Shown one piece after another: positions 20,940 to 27,260 of a stretch of DNA of 27,260 nt; positions within the stretch are counted from its first letter, which is position 1; every line of letters begins with the position of its first letter. The notes under the pieces are model-generated. The model was not told the DNA's origin, ran no database searches, and saw only the letters and a program-made list of their open reading frames with translations. The DNA comes from a virus: IMG/VR virus record IMGVR_UViG_3300034066_002196, positions 1-27,260 of that record; one strand, given 5' to 3'. The translations under genes were made by a program, and so were the position numbers.

Positions 20940-22334
20940 TTAATTTGAGGTCAAATACTTAATCCCGTTAGGGTTGATAACCGTTGAGTCCGACCTTGCA
21001 ATCGCCAGGAAACCGGTTTGAGAAAACTCAAAATATCGTTCCATTGATTGCATGATTTCAATGTCGAGGGAGTCACGAATCCAGAATTGCGACATATCGC
21101 CAAAAACGACCGCTCTCCCTGCGTTCCCAATATTTGGCATCGAGTTATTCACGATGACCGGATAAGAGAACAAACGAGTTGGGGCCCCGTCTTGACGATA
21201 GTCGACATTGAATATCGGTTCTCCGCTTGTTGCATAACGCAACTTTCGGAGGGCGATCAAGGTCGCATCATTCATAATAAAGACCGCGTTTTGGCGATAT
21301 GCCAAGTCTACTTTTGAAATTAAATTCAAAAGATCATCAACCGAGATAACACCAGAACCGGCGGAACTTAAGCCAAGCCCGGCCCCTTGAGTAAGTCCAA
21401 AGGGTTGGGTCCCACCAACTCCGTTGGTGAAGTGGTCGAGCTGGATCCGCCCGATCCTTTCGCCCAATGCGGTCCCCACAACCTCGGAGATATTTACCGC
21501 CGAGTCCGAAAGAAGTTCGTTTGAGATCCGAACGATCTTTGAGGAGTATTTGAAGGCCCCCAAGTTCCTTTGGCTGAAGGTCGGGTCTAGTTCGTTGTGG
21601 GCCAAGTTTTCACCGACTATTTCACCCCTTGAGGCGGTGTCGTCCATCGTCGGAATTTCCAAGGGGTTTCCCCGCTCGGTACGAATTACTTTGGCAAACT
21701 CCCGGATTGGGCAAGTGTATAACAAGGCCTTTTCTAGTTGCTCAACAAAATCACGGGGGACCGTCCAACCGCCCGAGGCGGCGGGAAGGGTCGCCAAGGC
21801 CCGGGTTGAAAAGTCGGCGAACTTCGGGGCCCTGGTCGAGAGTTGGATCCGGAGGGACCTTTGGTTGAGGTCGAACCCGATTTCACGGGCGGCCTTGACG
21901 AACTCGGGGCGAACCTGGCCGGAACCGGCGAGGGCCCAACCCCGGAAGGCGAGGTCACGGTTCCGGTTTGCCCTGGTGTCGTTGAGGTCGGAGACAAAGG
22001 CCGGGGCGGACTGGATCCGTCTCGGGGCCTGGCGAACAACAACGGGAGGGGCCTGGAGGTTCCGGACGGAAACCGCTGGCAATGACCTAGAGGCCGTTTC
22101 GTCGGTCGTCTCCGCCGCATCGTCGGCGGGATCCTGGGCCAGTTCGGCCTCGAGGGCGGCGAGGCGGCTGTCGAGGTTGTGAATGGTTTGGACGAGTTGC
22201 TCCAGGGTCGCCATGTCCTCGGGGGACATCTCGGCCCGCTTGGCGATCTCGTTGGCCTGGGTCAGGGTGTCCGACCGTTGGGCCAGGATGTCGGCGTGGT
22301 CGGAGATCAACTTGTTTCGGGTTTCAATGCTCAT
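20940..22334 (-). CDS. Major capsid protein, HK97 fold, with N-terminal scaffold (delta) domain
   Basis: 464 residues. The first 100 or so residues are a coiled coil (LISDHADILAQRSDTLTQAN, DMATLEQLVQTIHNLDSRLA) expected to act as internal scaffold and to be removed by the protease encoded just upstream. The HK97 fold follows: PAASGGWTVPRDFVEQLEKA, then PTMDDTASRGEIVGENLAHN (E-loop region), a helix SNELLSDSAVNISEVVGTAL, GTQPFGLTQGAG and a C-terminal FGDMSQFWIRDSLDIEIMQS. These are the usual landmarks of the Phage_capsid family. ATG at 22334 (MSIETRNKLI) has GGAG upstream; a longer frame to 22370 is not supported. Confidence 0.94.
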   Translation of the reverse strand: MSIETRNKLISDHADILAQRSDTLTQANEIAKRAEMSPEDMATLEQLVQTIHNLDSRLAALEAELAQDPADDAAETTDETASRSLPAVSVRNLQAPPVVVRQAPRRIQSAPAFVSDLNDTRANRNRDLAFRGWALAGSGQVRPEFVKAAREIGFDLNQRSLRIQLSTRAPKFADFSTRALATLPAASGGWTVPRDFVEQLEKALLYTCPIREFAKVIRTERGNPLEIPTMDDTASRGEIVGENLAHNELDPTFSQRNLGAFKYSSKIVRISNELLSDSAVNISEVVGTALGERIGRIQLDHFTNGVGGTQPFGLTQGAGLGLSSAGSGVISVDDLLNLISKVDLAYRQNAVFIMNDATLIALRKLRYATSGEPIFNVDYRQDGAPTRLFSYPVIVNNSMPNIGNAGRAVVFGDMSQFWIRDSLDIEIMQSMERYFEFSQTGFLAIARSDSTVINPNGIKYLTSN

Positions 22335-22390
22335 TGGGTAAACTCCAAAAATGGGGGAACTAGAGATCATTAACCGGCGAACTTAACCGG

Positions 22391-22978
22391 CTAACGAAGG
22401 CGAACCAGATCCAGGCGGAGAAGTTCCGCCCGGAGTTTCAAAAGTTTTTTCCCGTCGTCCGCCTGGGCGAGTGATCGGAGGGCCGCCTCGGTCGACGCAT
22501 AGGCGGGGATCGAGACGGCGGAGACCTCGACCAGGTCGATCGCCCGCAAGGTCCGCAACCGGCGGGGATCCTCGTCGGAGACGATCCCCCACTCGTCCCC
22601 GCCTGGCGGAGTTCGGAACCCAAAAGAGAATTGGTTAAGGTCGCCTCGGGCCAGGAGGCGGCGGAGATCCTCGGCGTAGCTGACCCCCTCGGGTAGGTCA
22701 CACTCAACCCGGAGGCCGATCGAGTCCTCGACGAGGCGGAGAGTTCCCGAGGACATCCGGCCGAGTAGTTTTGATTGGTCGTGTTCAACAAAACAACGGA
22801 CATCGGCCCCGCCGTCCAGAGACCTGGCGAAGGCCCCGGGTCGGATAACTTCGACGAACCCGCCAAGGTCCTCCGAGAAAGAGTCGAACTTGGCGGCGTA
22901 GCCAACTAGGCGGCGACCATCGTCCTCGGCCTTAATGGTCGAGGTAAAGGTTCGGACTTCTAACCCCTTGGGTTGCAT
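22391..22978 (-). CDS. Prohead protease, HK97 type (S78 family)
   Basis: 195 residues with the expected catalytic residues: H66 (VEHDQSK), S118 (NQFSFGF) and E151 (DLVEVSAVSIPAYA). Conserved neighbours such as GYAAKFDS, EVIRPGAFARSL and LLGR are present. The protein cleaves the capsid scaffold domain during maturation and is normally degraded or lost. ATG at 22978 has GGAGG six bases upstream. Length and order agree with typical S78 proteases (about 180-220 residues); the last 30 residues (DGKKLLKLRAELLRLDLVRL) form a basic helix. Confidence 0.94.
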   Translation of the reverse strand: MQPKGLEVRTFTSTIKAEDDGRRLVGYAAKFDSFSEDLGGFVEVIRPGAFARSLDGGADVRCFVEHDQSKLLGRMSSGTLRLVEDSIGLRVECDLPEGVSYAEDLRRLLARGDLNQFSFGFRTPPGGDEWGIVSDEDPRRLRTLRAIDLVEVSAVSIPAYASTEAALRSLAQADDGKKLLKLRAELLRLDLVRLR

Positions 22979-23163
22979 CGGTAAACCTCCGGCGGTCGTT
23001 CCGTTTTCAGGACTCCCCGTTGGCGGTATTCCGCCAGGGGAGGAGGGAAAAGGTCGTCGGCCTCAATCCGTATCGGCGGGAGACTGGCGGGCCCTACGGG
23101 TAACCGCCTGGGACCTCCGACAAACAAAACCGAACCGTCCCAGCCGTTTTCTTCCGGGGTCAA
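22960..23163 (-). CDS. Small TTG-start protein between portal and prohead protease
   Basis: 67 residues: (M)TPEENGWDGSVLFVGGPRRL then PVGPASLPPIRIEADDLFPP and PLAEYRQRGVLKTERPPEVY. The VLFVGGPxxLPVG and Y-R-Q-R patterns recall small phage proteins with a VGGP-DG motif found near capsid genes. TTG at 23163 has GGAG nine bases upstream and overlaps the portal stop by four bases; the 3' end overlaps the protease start by 19 bases. Tight coupling, and otherwise a gap of 180 bp in a gapless operon, favour a real gene. Function unknown. Confidence 0.6.
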   Translation of the reverse strand: MTPEENGWDGSVLFVGGPRRLPVGPASLPPIRIEADDLFPPPLAEYRQRGVLKTERPPEVYRCNPRG

Positions 23164-24713
23164 GGGTTTGTCTCCTGGGCGACCGGTCGGACCTGGACCG
23201 GGTCGAAAATCGAGTTGATGATCGAGGCCGCCAGGAACGGGAACGAGGCGGAGGCGATCGCCTTCGCCGAGGCGGCGGGGACAAGGCCTTGGCCGACCTG
23301 GTTCACCAGTTCGACCAGGGAGGCGATTTGGGCCCCGTTGAGTGCGGTTGAGGCGACATCGGGCGAACCGCCAGGGACTTGGGCGGCGGCCTTCCCGGCC
23401 GGTTGGATTGGAGGAACCCCTCCCTCCCCCGGAAGGATGTCCTCGCCTGGGGTGGGTTCGTCGATCGACATCTCGGCGGAGAGAGGGGACTCGGAAGACG
23501 GGGCCCTGGCCCCGGGGGCCCCGAGATCGGGGACCAGGGGGGACATATTAACGGGCGAAAGAAAGGTATCGCCGCCGTCAATTGCTGGCATATTTTCTAA
23601 TTTGCGAATCTCGTTGGAAGACATGATCCCCCAGTTTTTCGCTACGGAATAGGCCTTGAACCTCGAGACGATGTCAGCCCGGAGGATCCCGTCAATCGAG
23701 TGTTCCCAGTAGAGGGAGACTTTCTCGCCGTCCAGGAGAAGTTTTTTCGAGGATAGTTCCTCGAAACGAACCAGGTATGGTCGAATGCAATCCTGGAGGA
23801 AAATGATTTGGGTCGCCTCGGGTGAATTGGTGTTACCGTCCACGAGTTTGCCGATCGGGATCCCGAAGACCCTGGCACACTCGGCGACCTGGAATTGCCT
23901 CATCTCGACCGCCTGGGCGGTTTGGTTCGATCCGTTGTTCGAGGAGTAGGTCGCCCCGCCCTGGAGGATCGCCGTGCGGAACGAGTTCCCAATCCCGGAA
24001 TGTCTTCGCTCCCATTCCCGCCGCAACCGTTCGGCGGCCTCGGAGTTCAGGACACCAGGGACCGAGAGGGTCCCGCCAGGTTGGGCCCCGTTCTCGAAAA
24101 CTGCTTGGGCGTATTCTTGGGCCGCCCTGGTCAGTTCCAGGGACTTCGAGCAAACTTCCCCAAGGCCCTTACCCATGAAACCGGAAAAACAAAACATAGA
24201 CGAATCGGGGAGGATCCTGGTCCGACCGGTCCCGTCGTGTTCGTTGATTTTCCAAACCCGTTCCCCGGTGACCGAGTTTTCATCCTCCTGGACATCGGCG
24301 AACGGGATCGGCGACAGGGAAACCGCCCGGCCTAGCTCGTCGTGGGAGATCTCGGCGTATCCGTAACCGTAAACCAGGGCGGAGAAAACGAGTTCCTCTC
24401 GGATCTCAATCTCGGTTTGGAAAGGGTTTGGCCTGGCGAAAATCCCGGCGACAGGATGGCCCCGGGCCGACAGGGCGGTCCGCCCGTTGTCGTTGTCCCG
24501 TTGGTACAGTTTGAGAGGGAGAGAGGCGATCGTCGAGGCGATCAACCGGACCGAGGTCCAGACCGCCGGGATCCCGAGATAGTCCTCGGCCCTGGGGTTG
24601 TAGGCCCAAGGGTTTGTGAACTGGTTCCAGTCCCGCAACTGGCGGACCGGGTGCGACCGCCGGAAAAGGCGGGACCCAAAAGTCGAAACAAGGCCGAGGA
24701 AACCGGTTGCCAT
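23160..24713 (-). CDS. Portal protein, HK97 family
   Basis: 517 residues with the family landmarks: RAEDYLGIPAVWTSVRLIAS near the N-terminus, SLPLKLYQRDNDNGRTALSA, LVFSALVYGYGYAEISHDEL, MGKGLGEVCSKSLELTRAAQ, EMRQFQVAECARVFGIPIGK, FLQDCIRPYLVRFEELSSKK and a C-terminal Ala/Pro-rich tail. Twelve copies form the portal vertex through which DNA enters and leaves. The last 120 residues (APGARAPSSESPLSAEMSID then PAGKAAAQVPGG) are longer and more Pro/Ala-rich than usual and may be flexible. ATG at 24713 has only a weak, very close purine stretch as ribosome-binding site. Confidence 0.93.
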   Translation of the reverse strand: MATGFLGLVSTFGSRLFRRSHPVRQLRDWNQFTNPWAYNPRAEDYLGIPAVWTSVRLIASTIASLPLKLYQRDNDNGRTALSARGHPVAGIFARPNPFQTEIEIREELVFSALVYGYGYAEISHDELGRAVSLSPIPFADVQEDENSVTGERVWKINEHDGTGRTRILPDSSMFCFSGFMGKGLGEVCSKSLELTRAAQEYAQAVFENGAQPGGTLSVPGVLNSEAAERLRREWERRHSGIGNSFRTAILQGGATYSSNNGSNQTAQAVEMRQFQVAECARVFGIPIGKLVDGNTNSPEATQIIFLQDCIRPYLVRFEELSSKKLLLDGEKVSLYWEHSIDGILRADIVSRFKAYSVAKNWGIMSSNEIRKLENMPAIDGGDTFLSPVNMSPLVPDLGAPGARAPSSESPLSAEMSIDEPTPGEDILPGEGGVPPIQPAGKAAAQVPGGSPDVASTALNGAQIASLVELVNQVGQGLVPAASAKAIASASFPFLAASIINSIFDPVQVRPVAQETNP

Positions 24714-24762
24714 TCCCCGAGAATATCCAGGCGGCCAAGGCGAGTTGGCGGCCTCAATTCAT

Positions 24763-25125
24763 TTAGCTTTTATTAGCATTTTTCAATTTATTCAGGAGAC
24801 TTGACCTTTCTCTTTCCAAGAACAAGATTCTTTCCATCAATTCATTTAAAACATGGTCCTTGACAAATTCCTTTGGGATCGGAGAAAAATCGTCGTTTGG
24901 ATCAAACGAGACTTTAATCGTCAAGTCGCAAGTGGTTCTCCCAGGAGAAGACCGGACTTGAGAATCAAAAGAAGTTGTTACATCCATAATTTTTAAATTG
25001 GACTCGACAACAAAATCGACAAGATTTGGGACTTCTATCCCATGCAAAGAAACCTTGGGAAGATTGGACTTTGATTGACTTGGGTCCGCCTCGATGGTCC
25101 AAGGTCCGATTTTTACTTCACTCAT
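24763..25125 (-). CDS. Moron-like hypothetical protein of low G+C
   Basis: 120 residues: MSEVKIGPWTIEADPSQSKS, then SLHGIEVPNLVDFVVESNLK, IMDVTTSFDSQVRSSPGRTT and CDLTIKVSFDPNDDFSPIPK, with a charged helical end (ELMERILFLERERSSLLNKL). No family recognised. Its coding region is clearly richer in A+T than the neighbouring genes and uses A/T-ending codons (many AAA, ATT, TTT). ATG at 25125 has GGGTGG three bases upstream. Placed between terminase and portal, where an extra gene is unusual; it may have been gained by transfer. Function unknown. Confidence 0.75.
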   Translation of the reverse strand: MSEVKIGPWTIEADPSQSKSNLPKVSLHGIEVPNLVDFVVESNLKIMDVTTSFDSQVRSSPGRTTCDLTIKVSFDPNDDFSPIPKEFVKDHVLNELMERILFLERERSSLLNKLKNANKS

Positions 25126-25174
25126 AATCCACCCAAAAAAAATGCCAGTTAGTCTTCTACCATACTTTAAAACC

Positions 25175-26767
25175 TCAAACAAAAACGACCCCGCCGTCCC
25201 AACCGCCGCCCGTCGGGGCGAAGACCCGGAGTCGATCCAAAGCCATGAGGGCGGCGACGGTTGCGTCGATCCGTTGAGACCTAACCCCGCTCTTGTTCGG
25301 TTTCTGGTTGCCCGCCGGATCCCGAACGAGGCCACAGTTCCCTTGGCAATAGGAGAGGATCTCGTTCCCGTCGTGGATGAGTTGGCCCGACAGGATGGCC
25401 CGCTCCCAACCCTTGGTCGAGGGATCCATTGAGGCGTAACCCTGGCCGTGGCCCGTAATATTAAACCCGGCGGAAGATTGTAGCTCGGCCGCCAGTTGGG
25501 CGATTTGCCAACGGTCGCAAACGATCTCGGAGATCCCGAACCGTTCCCCGAGTTCCAGGACCTTCGCCCGCACAAAATCGAACTCAATGACATCGCCAGG
25601 GATGAGGGTCAACCAACCCCGCTTGGCCCACTCCCGCCAGGGAGTCAGGGTGGACCGTTCCCGGTCGACGATCGCCTCCGGCAAAAAACAATGGCAGTCG
25701 ACAAAGAAACGACCGTCCGGAAGTTTCCAAACGGTCGAGATCGCCGTTAGGTCGGAGGTCCCCGAGAGATCCAAACCCATAACGGCGGGCGATTTTTTCA
25801 GGGTCTCCAGGTCGGGGCGGTCGCCCTGGCAAGCCCGCCAACGGTCGGCCGGGATCCAGGTCGACGACGACGACCGCCAGGCGTTTAGATGTAACTGGAG
25901 AAAAGAGTCCATCCTGGACGGGATCAAAAGGGCCTCGTTATAGGCCTCCTGGAGAAAATCCTCGTACACAGTTTGGCCAAGGCCTGGATTGCAAGCCGCC
26001 CAAGTCTTTGGGTCCCCGATGTCCTGGTCGGGTTTGAGTCCGTAAATAACCGGGAGAAAGTTCGGGTCCTCGACATCCCCGGCGGCGACCCGTTCGGCGT
26101 GTCGCCATTGCTCGAAACAAAGACTCCCCCGGTCGTGACCGGCGGTCGTAATGGCAACGACCTGGGACTGGAGTCGACCCGCACAACCCGAAACAATTGC
26201 GTCCCACAAGTCCCGGCCCTTCCAAAGGTGGATCTCGTCCGCCAGGGCGAAAGACAGGTTCGCCCCGTGAAGGGTCGAGGCCTCGGAACTGTAGACTTTC
26301 ATAACGGAATCGGTCGGCTTGTAGTGGATCTCCCGCCGGTAGATCCGGCAACGGGTCGCAAAAAATGGGTAGCTCTCGATCATCGCCTTGGCGATCCCGA
26401 AGGCGATCGCCGCCTGGTTTGCATCGCTTGCGGCGTAGGCGACCTCTCCGCCTTGTTCTCCGGACAAGAGAAGGTGGAAAATCGCGATCGCCGCCGCTAA
26501 GGTTGTCTTGGCGTTTTTCCTGGGCATGGCGACAAAGGCCTTGCGGTAACGGCGGCGACCGTCCGGCCTTTTCCTACACAAGAGGGGTTTGATTATTTCA
26601 TCGAACTGGAAGTCGAGGAGGCGAAGGGGTTTCCCCGCCCACTCGCCCTTACAAAGTTTGAGGTTGGGGAAAAAATCCTGGCGAAGGTCGGCCGCCATTT
26701 GGAGGTCGATGTAATCCCCGCCAGGGAGTTCCTGGGGACTTAAGAGTTTTTGGCGTTTTGCCGTCAT
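25175..26767 (-). CDS. Terminase large subunit
   Basis: 530 residues with both domains. ATPase: MPRKNAKTT (81-89) as Walker A, FALADEIH (173-180) as Walker B with D177/E178, and AITTAGHD (205-212) as coupling motif. Nuclease: D333 in GLDLSGTSD, D418 in CDRWQ and D501 in RIDATVAAL as the three acidic metal ligands. The order and length fit the HK97/Terminase_1 (Pfam 03354) group, which produces cohesive ends in many relatives. ATG at 26767 overlaps the small subunit stop as ATGA. It cuts and pumps DNA into the prohead through the portal. Confidence 0.95.
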   Translation of the reverse strand: MTAKRQKLLSPQELPGGDYIDLQMAADLRQDFFPNLKLCKGEWAGKPLRLLDFQFDEIIKPLLCRKRPDGRRRYRKAFVAMPRKNAKTTLAAAIAIFHLLLSGEQGGEVAYAASDANQAAIAFGIAKAMIESYPFFATRCRIYRREIHYKPTDSVMKVYSSEASTLHGANLSFALADEIHLWKGRDLWDAIVSGCAGRLQSQVVAITTAGHDRGSLCFEQWRHAERVAAGDVEDPNFLPVIYGLKPDQDIGDPKTWAACNPGLGQTVYEDFLQEAYNEALLIPSRMDSFLQLHLNAWRSSSSTWIPADRWRACQGDRPDLETLKKSPAVMGLDLSGTSDLTAISTVWKLPDGRFFVDCHCFLPEAIVDRERSTLTPWREWAKRGWLTLIPGDVIEFDFVRAKVLELGERFGISEIVCDRWQIAQLAAELQSSAGFNITGHGQGYASMDPSTKGWERAILSGQLIHDGNEILSYCQGNCGLVRDPAGNQKPNKSGVRSQRIDATVAALMALDRLRVFAPTGGGWDGGVVFV

Positions 26768-27204
26768 TCGCCCGAGGCCTTCATAAGTCGGATGATCCCG
26801 CCGGTCTCCCCTGCATCGCCTGGGGTCACGGGTTCGGAAGGACTGGGGCGTTTCGACGAACCGCTAAGGGCGGCCCTGGTTGTTAGAAGTAGTTTGCCCA
26901 ACAAGGTCCCATAAGAGCATTCGGCCGCCCGGAGTTCCCTAACCAAAGGGTGGACGGTCTCGGACCCCGTCGATCCAATAATTACGATGTCGTCCAGGTT
27001 CCGGACCCTCTTCCGAAAATAGTCGACCCGGGCCTTGAGACAGGCCGCCAGGATAACCTCTTCGACCGAGGCCGCCGACTCGGTCCCCTTCTTCCGGATT
27101 TGCCGAACGAGTTCGGCGTAACAATCCAACTCATCTTGAGTAAACTCCCCATCTGGTTTAGATGGCAAAGGGTATCCGTTCTTCTGAATTCTCTTTCTAG
27201 GCAT
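26764..27204 (-). CDS. Terminase small subunit (P27 family)
   Basis: 146 residues: FTQDELDCYAELVRQIRKKG near residue 20, VEEVILAACLKARVDYFRKR, a later SETVHPLVRELRAAECSYGT and LLGKLLLTTRAALSGSSKRP. The pattern of a P27-like small terminase (first helix for DNA binding, then H-P-x-x-x-E-x-R-x-A-x) is clear. The last 35 residues are Ser/Pro/Gly-rich and may bind the large subunit. ATG at 27204 has GGAG eight bases upstream. Confidence 0.88.
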   Translation of the reverse strand: MPRKRIQKNGYPLPSKPDGEFTQDELDCYAELVRQIRKKGTESAASVEEVILAACLKARVDYFRKRVRNLDDIVIIGSTGSETVHPLVRELRAAECSYGTLLGKLLLTTRAALSGSSKRPSPSEPVTPGDAGETGGIIRLMKASGE

Positions 27205-27260
27205 CTTTGTATCTCCAAGTATATATTTAGGGTAAAACTGGTCGTGATTTTTCGACGCAT
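27205..27260 (-). promoter_or_regulatory. A+T-rich leader before the terminase genes
   Basis: The short region up to the window edge contains TAAATATATACTTGGAG, that is a TATATA box-like sequence 20 bases before the ribosome-binding site. No matching -35 box is convincing. It may be the late promoter and, by position, might adjoin a cos site beyond the window; neither can be shown. Confidence 0.3.

Noticed and set aside
21424-22182. 252-codon plus-strand open frame
   Set aside because: Antisense to the major capsid gene, whose protein shows clear HK97-fold features.
1-27260. CRISPR array or insertion sequence
   Set aside because: No regularly spaced direct repeats and no transposase or terminal inverted repeats were seen; the only tandem arrays are inside coding regions.

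Overview
The window is about 27 kb of a temperate, tailed, HK97-type siphophage (a prophage or free phage genome). Every gene I can support lies on the minus strand, so the phage map reads from right to left. The base composition is G+C rich by eye, genes are packed with many ATGA/GTGA overlaps, and TTG, GTG and apparently one ATT start are in use. The probable host is a planctomycete. The main support is the N-terminal part of the integrase (a YRPTYTREIPPG-like segment), which resembles the N-terminus I recall for integrases of that phylum. No host gene is visible, so this remains an inference.

From right to left: small and large terminase subunits (27204-25175); an A+T-richer moron-like ORF (25125-24763); portal, a tiny TTG-start ORF, prohead protease and major capsid protein (24713-20940); a terminator-like hairpin; then a small head-region protein, gp6-like connector, head-tail adaptor, gp10-like protein, probable tail terminator, tail tube protein, tail assembly chaperones and tape measure (20878-15280). 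The chaperone pair carries a clear programmed -1 frameshift signal: A AAA AAC directly before the stop codon, then a 9-bp hairpin. Six tail-tip/fibre-like proteins follow (15264-10159), several of them cysteine-rich and one with 36-residue repeats. The late operon ends with a Pro-linker protein, a papain-like cysteine protease and two small membrane proteins (10062-7765), then a strong bidirectional terminator. No classical lysozyme or amidase is visible.

Beyond the terminator come the tyrosine integrase, a 180-bp repeat-rich spacer, an excisionase-like HTH protein, a structured leader containing a terminator that points the opposite way (plus strand), and the early/replication operon. That operon encodes small zinc-ribbon proteins, a Sak4-like RecA-family ATPase, a DUF669-like protein with a poly-proline tail, an SF2 helicase, a small cytosine-methyltransferase-like protein and the start of another gene running off the left edge. 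No CI-type repressor and no DNA polymerase lie in the window.

The most interesting points are the frameshift cassette, the probable ATT start of the integrase, the protease-centred end of the late operon as a possible unconventional lysis or cell-wall module, the hairpin-rich int/xis control region with plus-strand terminator, and the apparent complete absence of GCGC and ACGT.
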